DNA of 64,000 bases from Mitsuaria sp. GD03876 (GTDB taxonomy: Bacteria; Pseudomonadota; Gammaproteobacteria; Burkholderiales; Burkholderiaceae_C), in contig NZ_JAOCCU010000033.1 in NCBI RefSeq assembly GCF_029840635.1, positions 1-64,000 of the forward strand, read 5' to 3'. Shown here piece by piece: positions 52,980 through 61,711 of the stretch. A model generated the notes under the pieces. The model was not told the DNA's origin. It ran no database searches and saw nothing but the letters and a program-made list of their open reading frames with translations. Positions within the stretch are counted from its first letter, which is position 1. Each line of letters starts with the position of its first letter. A program made the position numbers and the translations under genes.

Positions 52980-53969
52980 TCAGGCCTCGCGGGCCAGCGC
53001 GCGCTCGCGGATCGCGTCGAAGTCGCGCGGCTTCGGATGCAGGTCCAGCCGCCGGCCGGCGCTGACGATCTGGCTCGGCACCGGATGACCGATCAGCGGC
53101 GGCAGCCGCTTCGCCGCGGCGATCAGCCGCTCCAGGTCGACGCCGGTGTCGCAGCCCATCAGCTGCAGCGCATGGACGATCTCCTCGGTGCAGACGTTGC
53201 CGGTCGCGCCCGGCGCGTACGGACAGCCGCCGATGCCGCCCAGCGACGCGTCGAAGCGGTCCGCTCCGGCGTCGATCGCCGCGATCACGTTGGCCAGGCC
53301 CATGCCGCGCGTGTTGTGGAAGTGCAGCGTCAGCTCGGCGCCGGGCCAGCACTCGCGGAACGCGCGCACCAGGCCGACCACCTGCGTCGGATAAGCCATG
53401 CCGGTCGTGTCGCACAGCGTCACGCCGCGCGCGCCGAGGTCGTCGATGAATCGCCCGCACCAGTCCAGCACCGTCCCGACCGGCACGTCGCCCTCCATCG
53501 GGCAGCCGAACGAGCACGACAGCGACACGTTCACCGCGGTACCGGCCTGGTGCGCCATCGCGGCGACCTCGGCCAGGCCGGCGAAGGACTGCGCGCGGGT
53601 CATGCGCAGGTTGGACAGGTTGTGGCTCTCGCTGGCCGACATCACCAGGTTGAGCTCATCGGCGCGGGCGTCGATCGCGCGCTCGGCGCCGCGGACGTTG
53701 GGCACCAGCACGGTGTAGACGACGCCCGGCTTGCGCGCGATGCCGCGCATCACCTCGGACGCGTCGGCCAGCACCGGGATCGCCTTGGGGGAGACGAAGG
53801 CGGTGACCTCGACCTTGGCCAGGCCGGCCTCGGACAGCGCGTCCACCAGCGCGATCTTGTCGGCGGTCGGCACGAAGGCGGTCTCGGCCTGCAGGCCGTC
53901 GCGGGTGCCGACGTCCTGCATGAAGATGCGGCGGCCGGCGCCGGTCCAGACGGGGGAAGCAGCAGTCAT
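52980..53969 (-). CDS. Hydroxymethylglutaryl-CoA lyase family protein
   Basis: A 329-residue TIM-barrel lyase. Family motifs: QDVGTRDGLQAE (metal-binding Asp and catalytic Arg) near residue 18, SFGCPMEGDVPV near residue 152, HFHNTRGMGLANV near residue 217 (metal His pair) and GGIGGCPYAPGATGNVCTEE near residue 245, which holds the catalytic Cys. It splits 3-hydroxy-3-methylglutaryl-CoA or a related acyl-CoA. Pairing with a CoA-transferase suggests activation then cleavage of a dicarboxylic acid (3-hydroxy-3-methylglutarate, or a citramalate-like acid). Confidence 0.9.
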   Translation of the reverse strand: MTAASPVWTGAGRRIFMQDVGTRDGLQAETAFVPTADKIALVDALSEAGLAKVEVTAFVSPKAIPVLADASEVMRGIARKPGVVYTVLVPNVRGAERAIDARADELNLVMSASESHNLSNLRMTRAQSFAGLAEVAAMAHQAGTAVNVSLSCSFGCPMEGDVPVGTVLDWCGRFIDDLGARGVTLCDTTGMAYPTQVVGLVRAFRECWPGAELTLHFHNTRGMGLANVIAAIDAGADRFDASLGGIGGCPYAPGATGNVCTEEIVHALQLMGCDTGVDLERLIAAAKRLPPLIGHPVPSQIVSAGRRLDLHPKPRDFDAIRERALAREA

Positions 53970-53978
53970 CGCGGCACC

Positions 53979-55175
53979 TCAGGAAACGATCTTGCGGTCG
54001 CGCAGCGCGGCGATCTGCCCGGCGGTGAGGCCGATCTCGCGCAGCACCTCGTCGGTGTCGCCGCCCAGCCGCGGCGCGGCGCGGCGCACGGCCCCGGGCG
54101 TGCCCATCAGCTTGGGCACGATGCCGGGCACGTCCAGTTCATGGCCGTCGCGGGTCTGCTGGCGCAGGATCATGTCGCGGGCGCGGAAATGCGGGTCCTC
54201 GACGATGTCCTTGGCGGTGTAGACGCGGCCGGCGGGGACGCTGGCCTCGGCCAGCGGCGCGAGCACCTGCTCGACGCTGCGCGTCGCGGCCCAGGCGCCG
54301 ATGGCGGCGTCGATCTCCTCGACGCGGGCGACGCGGCCGGCATTGTTGCCCAGCGCCTCGTCGTTGGCGAGGTCGTCCCGGCCGATCACCTGCATCAGCC
54401 GCTTGAAGATCGAGTCCCCGTTGCCGGCGATCAGCACGACGCCGTCGGCACAGGGATAGGCGTTGGACGGCGCGATGCCCGGCAGCGCCGATCCGGCGGG
54501 ACCGCGCACCGCGCCGAAGGCGCTGTACTCGGGGATCAGGCTTTCCATCACGTTGAGCACCGCCTCGGTCAGCGCGACGTCGATGACCTGGCCGCGGCCG
54601 CCGTTGACCTTGCGGTGGTAGAGCGCGGTGAGCACGCCGATGGTGCCGTGCAGCGCGGCCAGCGTGTCGCCGATCGAGATGCCGCAGCGCACCGGCACGC
54701 GGCCGGCCTCGCCGGTGAGGTGGCGCAGCCCACCCATCGCCTCGCCGATCACGCCGAAGCCCGGCAGGTCGCGATAGGGGCCGGTCTGGCCGTAGCCGCT
54801 GATGCGCAGCATGATCAGGCCGGGGTTCGCCTTGGCGAGCTCGTCGTAGGACATGCCCCAGCCCTCGAGCGTGCCGGGGCGGAAGTTTTCGATGAGGACA
54901 TCGGCTTCGGCGATGAGGGCGCGGGCGATGTCCTGGCCTTCCTTCTGGCGCAGGTCCAGCGCGATCGAGCGCTTGTTGCGCGACTGGACCTGCCACCACA
55001 CGGAGGTGCCGTCCTGGATCATTCGCCAGTTGCGCAGCGGGTCGCCGCTGCCGGGGGCCTCGATCTTCACGACGTCGGCGCCGAAATCGCCCAGCGTCTT
55101 GCCGGCGAACGGGCCGGCGATCAGCTGGCCCATCTCGACGACGCGCAATCCTTGCAGCGCCTGCAATCCGTCCAT
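53979..55175 (-). CDS. CaiB/BaiF family (class III) CoA-transferase
   Basis: A 398-residue CoA-transferase. The N-terminus LQGLRVVEMGQLIAGPFAGK and DFGADVVKIEAPGSGDPLRN are standard; the catalytic Asp is expected near residue 165-170 (RCGISIGDTLAAL). NKRSIALDLRQKEGQ and ENFRPGTLEGWG are also diagnostic. It moves CoA between carboxylic acids. It is first in the operon with the HMG-CoA-lyase-family gene (nine bases downstream) and a Bug binding protein. Succinyl-CoA is a likely donor; the acceptor is unknown. Confidence 0.92.
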   Translation of the reverse strand: MDGLQALQGLRVVEMGQLIAGPFAGKTLGDFGADVVKIEAPGSGDPLRNWRMIQDGTSVWWQVQSRNKRSIALDLRQKEGQDIARALIAEADVLIENFRPGTLEGWGMSYDELAKANPGLIMLRISGYGQTGPYRDLPGFGVIGEAMGGLRHLTGEAGRVPVRCGISIGDTLAALHGTIGVLTALYHRKVNGGRGQVIDVALTEAVLNVMESLIPEYSAFGAVRGPAGSALPGIAPSNAYPCADGVVLIAGNGDSIFKRLMQVIGRDDLANDEALGNNAGRVARVEEIDAAIGAWAATRSVEQVLAPLAEASVPAGRVYTAKDIVEDPHFRARDMILRQQTRDGHELDVPGIVPKLMGTPGAVRRAAPRLGGDTDEVLREIGLTAGQIAALRDRKIVS

Positions 55176-55289
55176 GGTCCGATGTCTCCTTGTGATGGGA
55201 GCGGATTCTGGGAAGGTCGCGGCGGAAACGGAATGCGGGAGACGCGGCGCCAGCTTTCACGGATCGCGAAAGCGGCCGAGGGTTGACCC

Positions 55290-56582
55290 TCAGCGGAGCA
55301 GGATGAACTGCTTGTCGATGAAATCGATCTCGCGCGCCGGCACGCCGGCGGCATCGGCGTAGACGGGCCACAGTTCAAACGCCTGCCGGACCTCGTCGAT
55401 GATCCGACGCCCATGCCGGATGCCGAATCGATCGGCAACGATCAGCAGGTCCGTCACCTCGATGTTCTTGAACTTGCCGTTCACCGACATCAGGTGTTGA
55501 TGGGTCCATTCCCCTTGCGGGTTGTGCGCGAACGTGAGGTCGTAGGCGGGCGCCAGGCGCCATGCCGGCTCGTGCTCCGGCAGGATGAAGCTCAGATTCT
55601 TCACGTGGTCGTCGCAGTTCATGCCGACGACATTGAAGACCATGCGCCGGAAGCCCTCCACGCGGTCCTCGTACGGCAGATCCAGTTGATCCATGGTCAG
55701 GAAGAACTGCTCGTACGAATGCACCCCCTTGAGCTTGTAGTCCAGGTGCTGCATCGCGCAGAGCGTCTGCACGTGATGTCGACCCGAACTCCCGTGACGA
55801 TCGAAACGGCGGGTCATGAAATGCGCGCGGCCGTTCTCCTCGAGCAGATCGCAGTCGCTCATCCGGATGCCGGCTTCCCGTGCCATCAGGTGATAGGCGA
55901 ACTCGATACGCCCGTATTGCTGCGTCGCCCCGAGCTCCTTGTCCACGCCGACGCCGTCGAACTTGAGGAGCCAGTGCTCGAAGCCGGGCGGAGCGTCCAC
56001 CTGCCCCGATCGCAGTTCCTTGGTCCTTGGATCGATGGCCACCACGGCCTTGGCACGAGCGCCGCCGGCGGAGGTGCCCACATCGATGATCGAGCGCAGC
56101 GCGGCATTGGTGTGCTCGTCCTCGTCGATGGCGCCTCGTACAGCCTCGCGGGCGGCCAGCACGAGCTTGCGCATGTCGATCGCGCTGGCCTGCTGGGTGC
56201 GGGGGCCGCGGACCGGCCTGAAGGTCATCGCTCCCATGGCTCGTGTTCCCATGTAAGCCAGCCGGTCCAGCGCGGTCACCTGCGAGGCGGACACGCCTTG
56301 CCGGGCCATGTAGCTGTTGATCAGCGCATTCCCGAAGTCGTCGGGCAGCGCGTCGGCGAGCAATGCGGGCAGGCGCTTGTAGGTGTTGACCGGGAGGTTC
56401 GGGAACAGATGGACGTCTTGTGCATTGAGCGGCATGTGCAGCGGCGCCAACTCGATGCCGGTCCCGCGGAACGCCGGGTCATACGCGAAGGCGTAGAACC
56501 CATAGGCCGGATCGAGCGCGGCCACGCCGACGAGCATGTCCCACAGATGGACCTCGACGCGATCTACAGGGTGGTAAGGCAT
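55290..56582 (-). CDS. hipA: HipA-family Ser/Thr kinase (type II toxin)
   Basis: A 430-residue HipA-type kinase. Seen: the N-terminal HipA_N region (residues 5-110); the ATP loop with the phosphorylatable Ser in GTSAGGARAKAV near residue 169; the FMTRRFDR motif near residue 259; catalytic NCDDHVKNLSFIL near residue 322; and the metal Asp in LAPAYDLTFA near residue 346. HipA phosphorylates glutamyl-tRNA synthetase in E. coli; targets differ between relatives. It lies 13 bases downstream of the antitoxin gene. Lower GC than flanking genes hints at transfer. Confidence 0.93.
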   Translation of the reverse strand: MPYHPVDRVEVHLWDMLVGVAALDPAYGFYAFAYDPAFRGTGIELAPLHMPLNAQDVHLFPNLPVNTYKRLPALLADALPDDFGNALINSYMARQGVSASQVTALDRLAYMGTRAMGAMTFRPVRGPRTQQASAIDMRKLVLAAREAVRGAIDEDEHTNAALRSIIDVGTSAGGARAKAVVAIDPRTKELRSGQVDAPPGFEHWLLKFDGVGVDKELGATQQYGRIEFAYHLMAREAGIRMSDCDLLEENGRAHFMTRRFDRHGSSGRHHVQTLCAMQHLDYKLKGVHSYEQFFLTMDQLDLPYEDRVEGFRRMVFNVVGMNCDDHVKNLSFILPEHEPAWRLAPAYDLTFAHNPQGEWTHQHLMSVNGKFKNIEVTDLLIVADRFGIRHGRRIIDEVRQAFELWPVYADAAGVPAREIDFIDKQFILLR

Positions 56583-56595
56583 AGGGGGCGGGAGC

Positions 56596-56958
56596 CTACT
56601 TCACGCCTGTCCGGCGGTTCGCCAAGAACGTCAACTTCTTCGCCTCCGCCTGCGCGCGCTTCACGCTGGTGGCGGTGGCCCGCTGTCGTTGGTTGCTCCT
56701 GCGGGGCAGGTTCAGCGGATTGATCGTCGCCACCGGCGCCACGGCCTCGAACCAGGCCTCGCGGCCCAATGCGCGCATCACCATGATCAAGGTACGCAAC
56801 GTCGAGCCAGCACCTTTCTCAAGACTGCGCAGCGCCCGAACGCTCACACCCGAACGCTCGGCCACGGTGGCCTGGTCCAGGTTCCGTTGGAGCCGAAGCG
56901 CACGAATCTTTTCGCCGACGCTTTGCTCGACCTCGTCATCGGTCTGAATTGCGTTCAT
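56596..56958 (-). CDS. hipB: HipB-type antitoxin (Xre helix-turn-helix)
   Basis: A 120-residue protein. The helix-turn-helix covers residues 12-65 (GEKIRALRLQRNLDQATVAE, then SGVSVRALRSLEKG). The C-terminal 40 residues are basic and probably disordered, as in HipB tails. The start was set at the ATG at 56958 because the longer frame (to 57012) runs through the repeated CGGCAG operator motif; neither start has a strong ribosome site. It should bind DNA and HipA. Confidence 0.88.
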   Translation of the reverse strand: MNAIQTDDEVEQSVGEKIRALRLQRNLDQATVAERSGVSVRALRSLEKGAGSTLRTLIMVMRALGREAWFEAVAPVATINPLNLPRRSNQRQRATATSVKRAQAEAKKLTFLANRRTGVK

Positions 56959-56962
56959 AGAG

Positions 56963-57110
56963 CTGTCGTTAATCGGCAGAATTCTACCCTTAGACGACAA
57001 TTTCCCCATCAACCGGCAGAAAAGTGATGGTTAACGACAGTGTGTCGACCGTGTCTTTACCGGCAGCCTTCTGCCGATAGACCTGGAATATCGCAGCTAT
57101 CGGCACAAAT
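56963..57110. promoter_or_regulatory. Operator array upstream of hipBA (predicted)
   Basis: The sequence WAYCGGCAGAA or close occurs at 56971, 57011, 57058 and 57098 on the plus strand and at 57067-57079 inverted. The 57058 and 57067 copies form a 9-bp palindrome (TACCGGCAG-cctt-CTGCCGATA). A longer pair, CTGTCGTTAA (56963-56972) and TTAACGACAG (57031-57040), is also inverted. Multiple half-sites fit cooperative HipAB repression. Confidence 0.65.
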
Positions 57111-57164
57111 CAGCCGTTTGTCAACAGCATGTAGAAATGGATCCAAAGCGGCTTCCGCGCGTCC

Positions 57165-58061
57165 TCAGTTCGCATCGCACAGGTAATCGATGAACACCCG
57201 CACATGTCGCGGGAGCGCATCCAGGTCGCGCACGCCGATCAGCAGCGTGCGGTCGGACCAGGCCTCGTCGAGCGCCACGCGGCGCAGGTTCAGCGGCTTG
57301 AGCAGCGGCTCCACCGCCACGTCCGGCAGCACCGCGATGCCCAGGCCGGCGGCGATCATCCGGCACATCGCATCGAAGCTGCGCACCTGAATCCGGTTCT
57401 TCAAGCGCCGGCCCAGCTTCTCCGTCTCCATCTCCAGCCGCTTGTGCAGCGAGGTCGCCTTGGCCAGCGTCACGAAGTCGTACTCGACCGCCGACTCCCA
57501 GCGCACCGCCTTGCGCCGCGCCAGCGGATGCCCCGCCGGCACCACCAGCACCAGCCGGTCGTGCCGGTAGTTCAGCACCCGCAAGCCGAGCGCCGGCGTG
57601 CGGTCCGCGAAGATGCCCAGGTCCGCGCGCCCGTCCAGCACCGCCACTACGATCTCGTGGCTGTCCGCCTCCTCGAGCTCGATCCGGATGCGCGGGTTGT
57701 CGCGCACGAAGGCCGACACCTGCCCCGGCAGGAACTGCGTCACCGCCGAGGTGTTGGCCCACAGCCGCACGACGCCGGTCAGGCCCGAGGCGTAGTCCGA
57801 CAGGTCCGCCGCCATCTGGTCGACGTCGCTGAGGATGCGCTGCGCATGCCGCTGCAGCGCCAGGCCGGCCTCGGTCAGCGTCACGCCGCGCGAATGCCGC
57901 TCCAGCAGCGTCGTGCCCAGCGAGCGCTCCAGGTCGCTGAGCCGCTTGCTGGCCGCGCCGACCGCCAGCGCGGCCAGCTCCGCCCCCTTGCTGATGCTGC
58001 CGGTGCGCGCCACCAGGCTGAAGAGCGACAGCGAGACGAGATCGACGCGATGCAGGTTCAT
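57165..58061 (-). CDS. LysR-family transcriptional regulator
   Basis: A 298-residue LysR regulator. The recognition region reads TGSISKGAELAALAVGAASK near residue 20, an atypical version in which Ala and Gly replace the usual SQPAxS. The effector domain starts near residue 90 (TGVVRLWANTSAVTQFLPGQ). An upstream ATG at 58079 would add six residues. It is divergent from glrK. Its target is not clear; the catabolic operon at 51.9-55.2 kb is a candidate. Confidence 0.88.
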   Translation of the reverse strand: MNLHRVDLVSLSLFSLVARTGSISKGAELAALAVGAASKRLSDLERSLGTTLLERHSRGVTLTEAGLALQRHAQRILSDVDQMAADLSDYASGLTGVVRLWANTSAVTQFLPGQVSAFVRDNPRIRIELEEADSHEIVVAVLDGRADLGIFADRTPALGLRVLNYRHDRLVLVVPAGHPLARRKAVRWESAVEYDFVTLAKATSLHKRLEMETEKLGRRLKNRIQVRSFDAMCRMIAAGLGIAVLPDVAVEPLLKPLNLRRVALDEAWSDRTLLIGVRDLDALPRHVRVFIDYLCDAN

Positions 58062-58139
58062 GGCCGCCGGAGTATCCATCCGTATCCGCGCCGCCGCGCA
58101 CCGGCCGGCCCGCGGAGGCGCCGCTAACATCCGCCCCCG

Positions 58140-59588
58140 ATGCTGAACCGAATCTCCTTCCGCCAGATGCTGCTGATCGGCTTCCTGTCGATCGCCGGCC
58201 TGCTCGCCGCCGCGTCGCTGGGCGGCCTGCTGACGCTGGAGCGGCTGACGATGCAGAGCCGCGAGGCCGTCGTGCGCGCCGCGCGGATGAGCTCGGAGGT
58301 GCAGCAGCTCGGCGACCGCGGCGTCAGCATGGAACGCGCCGCGCGCCAGTACGCGGTGCTGGAGGACCAGGCGCTGCGCCGCCGCTTCGAAGAGGACGCC
58401 GACGACGCCGACAACCTCCTCCGGATGCTGCGCGCCCAGGGCCTGGCGCCGGCGCCGCTGGACGCCTGGAAGGCCAAGCTCGGCGAGGTCCGCGCGCTGA
58501 TGGACTCGCCCCGCGCGGCCAACCCGCGCAAGCGCGAGACCGACCTGCTGGCCCGCTTCCGCGAACTCGGCGCGCTGACCGCCGGCCTGGCCGAGGACGT
58601 GCGCCGCCATGCCGAATCCAGCAACCGCGTGCTGCAGGACAAGCTCGAGAACGGCCGCGTGCTGCTGGGCCAGCAGGTGCTGGGCGCGATCGCCGTCGCC
58701 GCGCTGCTGTCGCTGGTGTTCGGCATCTTCCTGACCCGCCCGCTCAAGCGGCTGGAGCGCGCGATCGCCGGCCTCGGCGAGAACCGCCTGGACGACCGCA
58801 TCGAGATTCCCGGCCCGGCCGACCTGCGCTCGCTCGGCCAGCGGCTGGACTGGCTGCGGCTGCGGCTGGCGGAACTCGACGCCGACAAGGCGCGTTTCCT
58901 GCGCCATGTCTCGCACGAGCTCAAGACCCCGCTGGCCGCGCTGCGCGAGGGCACCGCGCTGCTGGAGGACGAGGTCGCCGGCCCGCTCAACGACAAGCAG
59001 AAGGAAGTCGCCCGCATCCTGCGCGACAACACCGCCGTGCTGCAGCGCCAGATCGAGGACCTGCTGCGCTTCAACGCCGCCGCGTTCGAGGCCCGCGACC
59101 TCAAGCCGCAGCGCACCGAACTCGTGTCCCTGATCCAGGGCACGATCGACCACCAGCGGCTGCAATGGCAGGCACGCGGATTGCACGTCGCCCTGTCCGG
59201 CGGACCGCTCGAGGCGGATGTCGACCCGGCCAAGATCGCGGCCGCCGTCGGCAACCTGCTCTCCAATGCGATACGCTTCGCCCCGCCCGGCGGCCGCGTC
59301 GACATCGACCTCGCGCGCCAGGGCGGCCAGCTCACCATCGACCTGCGCGACGACGGCCCGGGCGTCGCGCCGGCGGACCAGGCCCGCATCTTCGAGCCCT
59401 TCTACCGCGGCGAACGCCAGCCCGACGACGCCCTCAAGGGCACTGGCATCGGCCTGTCCATCGTCAACGAATACATCGCCGCCCACGGCGGGCGCCTCGA
59501 GCTGCTGCCCGCCGACCAGGGCGCCCATTTCAGAATCACGCTGCCATGCGCCCACACGCCAAGGTCCCTGAAGTCCCTCCCCGCCTGA
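58140..59588 (+). CDS. glrK: Sensor histidine kinase GlrK (QseE)-like
   Basis: A 482-residue membrane kinase. Two transmembrane helices (residues 10-34 and 178-198) flank a helical periplasmic domain without cysteines. A HAMP domain (residues 198-250), the phospho-acceptor His259 in RHVSHELKTPLAALRE, and ATPase motifs (NLLSNAIRF, DDGPGVAP, KGTGIGLSIV) follow. The order kinase, QseG-type lipoprotein, sigma-54 response regulator is that of the enterobacterial glrK-qseG-glrR operon. The 3' end overlaps the lipoprotein gene by 43 bases. Confidence 0.9.
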   Translation: MLNRISFRQMLLIGFLSIAGLLAAASLGGLLTLERLTMQSREAVVRAARMSSEVQQLGDRGVSMERAARQYAVLEDQALRRRFEEDADDADNLLRMLRAQGLAPAPLDAWKAKLGEVRALMDSPRAANPRKRETDLLARFRELGALTAGLAEDVRRHAESSNRVLQDKLENGRVLLGQQVLGAIAVAALLSLVFGIFLTRPLKRLERAIAGLGENRLDDRIEIPGPADLRSLGQRLDWLRLRLAELDADKARFLRHVSHELKTPLAALREGTALLEDEVAGPLNDKQKEVARILRDNTAVLQRQIEDLLRFNAAAFEARDLKPQRTELVSLIQGTIDHQRLQWQARGLHVALSGGPLEADVDPAKIAAAVGNLLSNAIRFAPPGGRVDIDLARQGGQLTIDLRDDGPGVAPADQARIFEPFYRGERQPDDALKGTGIGLSIVNEYIAAHGGRLELLPADQGAHFRITLPCAHTPRSLKSLPA

Positions 59589-60157
59589 GCGCGCGCGCCC
59601 GGCCCGCCGCCCGCGCCGCGACCCTGTGCGCCGCCGCGGCGCTGGCGCTGCTGGGCGGCTGCGCGCAGCAGCCTCCCAAGACCATCGTCAAGGAGGTCCG
59701 CGTCGAGGTGCCGGTGCAGGTGCCCGTGGTCGCGCCCACCGACAACGCCGCCCGCGCGGTGCTCAACGCCAACGACCGGCTGCGCCAGCTCAGCCCGCTG
59801 GAGCTCGCCCAGGAGGTCGCGCCGCGCGACGACGCCGCGCTGGCCCCGGGCGCCGCGGTGCAGCTCGCGCTGGCGCTGATGTTCAGCCACAACAACGGCG
59901 AAACCTTCCGCGCGCAGACGCTGCTCGACCAGGTGCTGCGCGACACCCGTCCCGAAGCCAACGAGTGGCGACCGATCGCGCAGTTCCTCGTCGACCGCGT
60001 CTCCGAGCAGCGCCGCATGGAAGGCGAACTCGAGAAGACCCGCCAGGCCCGCGACGACCTGCAGCGCCGGCTCGACGACGCCAACCGCAAGCTCGAGGCG
60101 CTCAAGGCGATCGAGCGCAGCCTGGGCGGGCCGCGGTCGGCGCTCGACAAGCCATGA
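59546..60157 (+). CDS. qseG: QseG-like outer-membrane lipoprotein
   Basis: A 203-residue lipoprotein: hydrophobic stretch LCAAAALALLGG and lipobox L-G-G-C with Cys at residue 42. The mature part begins with a basic and Val/Pro-rich stretch, then helical segments (ANDRLRQLSPLELAQEV), and ends with a coiled coil (EGELEKTRQARDDLQRRLDD). In E. coli QseG interacts with and controls GlrK activity. The length and position match. The start overlaps glrK by 43 bases; the stop is 28 bases before glrR. Confidence 0.82.
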   Translation: MRPHAKVPEVPPRLSARARPAARAATLCAAAALALLGGCAQQPPKTIVKEVRVEVPVQVPVVAPTDNAARAVLNANDRLRQLSPLELAQEVAPRDDAALAPGAAVQLALALMFSHNNGETFRAQTLLDQVLRDTRPEANEWRPIAQFLVDRVSEQRRMEGELEKTRQARDDLQRRLDDANRKLEALKAIERSLGGPRSALDKP

Positions 60158-60185
60158 GGGCCGCTCGAGTGCAAGAGGAACGCCC

Positions 60186-61547
60186 GTGAGCGGCGGCGCC
60201 CGCCTGCTGCTGGTCGACGACGACGCCGACCTGCTCAAGCTGCTGTCGATGCGGCTGGAGGCCGCCGGTTACGACGTCATCGCCGTCGCGAGCGCCGAGG
60301 CCGCGCTCGCGCAGATGGAAGTGCAGCGGCCCGCGCTGGTGCTCAGCGACGTCCAGCTGCCCGGCATGGACGGCCTGGCGCTGTTCAACCTGATCCGCGA
60401 GCGGCATCCGGCCCTGCCGGTGATCCTGCTGACCGCGCACGGCACCATCCCCGACGCGGTCGCCGCCACCGCCCAGGGCGTCTACACCTACCTGACCAAA
60501 CCGTTCGACGGCCGCGCGCTGCTCGACACGATCGCGCAAGCCCTGACCCTGTCGGCGGCGCGGCGCGACGACAGCCCCGACCAGGCCTGGCGCGAAGCGA
60601 TCGTCAGCCGCTCCAACGTGATGGCCGAGGTGCTGGCCGAGGCGCGGCTGGTGGCCGCGTCGCAGGCGCCGGTGCTGATCCGCGGCGAAAGCGGCACCGG
60701 CAAGGAACTGCTGGCCCGCGCGATCCACGCGGCCAGCCCGCGCGCCGGCCGGCCCTTCGTCGCGGTGAACTGCGGCGCGATCCCGGAACCGCTGCTGGAG
60801 TCCGAGCTGTTCGGCCACGTCAAGGGCGCCTTCACCGGCGCGCTGGCCAATCACCGCGGCCTGTTCCAGGCCGCCGACGGCGGCACGCTGCTGCTCGACG
60901 AGATCGGCGACATGCCGCTGCCGCTGCAGGTCAAGCTGCTGCGCGTGCTGCAGGAACACCAGGTCCGGCCGGTCGGCGCCAGCGACTCGGTGCCGGTGGA
61001 CGTGCGCATCCTGTCCGCCACCCACCGCGACCTGGAAGCCGCGCTGGCCGAGGGCCAGTTCCGCGAGGACCTCTATTACCGGCTCAACGTCGTGAGCCTG
61101 ACGCTGCCCGGGCTGGACGAGCGCCGCGAGGACATCCCGCTGCTGGCCCAGCACTTCCTGCAGAAGCTCGCGACCAAGTACGACAAGCGCCTGAACGGCT
61201 TCGCGCCCGAGGCGCTCAAGGCGCTGACGATGGCCAGCTGGCCGGGCAACGTGCGGCAGCTGCACAACGTCGTCGAACAGGTCAGCGCGCTGGCCACCTC
61301 GCCGCTGATTCCGCTGGCGCTGGTGCAGCGCGCGCTGCGCTCGCCCAGCATCGAAGTACTTCCTTACGCGGAGGCGCGACAGCGCTTCGAACGCGAATAC
61401 CTGGTCGGCCTGCTCAAGCTCACCGACGGCAACGTCGCCGATGCCGCGCGGCTCGCCGACCGCAACCGGACCGAGTTCTACCGCTTGCTGCAGCGCAACG
61501 GACTGGACCCGTCGATGTTCCGCGCCGATGGGCCTGTCGCCGATTAG
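60186..61547 (+). CDS. glrR: Sigma-54-dependent response regulator GlrR (QseF)-like
   Basis: A 453-residue activator. The receiver has Asp55 ([10 protein letters not shown]) and Lys in LTKPFDG. The AAA+ domain has Walker A GESGTGKE (residues 167-174), the sigma-54 contact loop GAFTGA (214-219) and Walker [10 protein letters not shown]. The C-terminal Fis-type helix-turn-helix reads [20 protein letters not shown]. The start is GTG, with AGAGGAA upstream. In enterobacteria GlrR binds TGTC-N10-GACA and activates glmY and rpoE. Here such sites lie just downstream, in front of opgG. Confidence 0.93.
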   Translation: MSGGARLLLVDDDADLLKLLSMRLEAAGYDVIAVASAEAALAQMEVQRPALVLSDVQLPGMDGLALFNLIRERHPALPVILLTAHGTIPDAVAATAQGVYTYLTKPFDGRALLDTIAQALTLSAARRDDSPDQAWREAIVSRSNVMAEVLAEARLVAASQAPVLIRGESGTGKELLARAIHAASPRAGRPFVAVNCGAIPEPLLESELFGHVKGAFTGALANHRGLFQAADGGTLLLDEIGDMPLPLQVKLLRVLQEHQVRPVGASDSVPVDVRILSATHRDLEAALAEGQFREDLYYRLNVVSLTLPGLDERREDIPLLAQHFLQKLATKYDKRLNGFAPEALKALTMASWPGNVRQLHNVVEQVSALATSPLIPLALVQRALRSPSIEVLPYAEARQRFEREYLVGLLKLTDGNVADAARLADRNRTEFYRLLQRNGLDPSMFRADGPVAD

Positions 61548-61552
61548 CGACA
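61535..61552. promoter_or_regulatory. GlrR-type upstream activating site 1 (predicted)
   Basis: TGTC-GCCGATTAGC-GACA, an exact TGTC-N10-GACA match that is also a TGTCGC/GCGACA palindrome. It overlaps the glrR stop codon and lies about 150 bp before the opgG sigma-54 promoter. Confidence 0.65.
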
Positions 61553-61556
61553 AGAA

Positions 61557-61579
61557 AAGTCCTTGTGAATCAAGGACTT
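61557..61579 (+). terminator. Hairpin after glrR
   Basis: AAGTCCTTG-tgaat-CAAGGACTT, a perfect 9-bp stem ten bases past the glrR stop, without a T tract. It may end the glrK-qseG-glrR message or be a processing or attenuation structure. Confidence 0.45.
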
Positions 61580-61599
61580 GCTGAATAGGTGGGGTTCCG

Positions 61600-61617
61600 C
61601 GTCGCCGCCCGGCGACA
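61600..61617. promoter_or_regulatory. GlrR-type upstream activating site 2 (predicted)
   Basis: CGTC-GCCGCCCGGC-GACA, one mismatch to TGTC-N10-GACA. Its centre is 65 bp (about six helical turns) from site 1 and about 80 bp upstream of the sigma-54 promoter. A weaker palindrome, TGTGC-agcagc-GCACA, follows at 61628-61643. Confidence 0.55.
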
Positions 61618-61681
61618 AAAATCGCGGTGTGCAGCAGCGCACAAATGGCGTAAGCCCTTGATCTGAAAGAGAAATCGCATG

Positions 61682-61697
61682 TGGCACGGGCCTTGCA
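61682..61697 (+). promoter_or_regulatory. Sigma-54 promoter of opgGH
   Basis: TGGCACG-N4-TTGCA, a perfect match to the -24/-12 consensus. The predicted start is near 61708, only about four bases before the opgG ATG. Two GlrR-type sites lie upstream and glrR is the adjacent gene. Confidence 0.78.
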
Positions 61698-61711
61698 AAA
61701 GGTCAAGCCAC

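Noticed and set aside
52857..55286. 809-codon plus-strand frame opposite the CoA-transferase and HMG-CoA-lyase-family genes
   Set aside because: Antisense shadow; both minus-strand genes have intact motifs.
61679..61711. Upstream ATG of opgG at 61679
   Set aside because: It lies within the sigma-54 promoter, upstream of the predicted transcript start.
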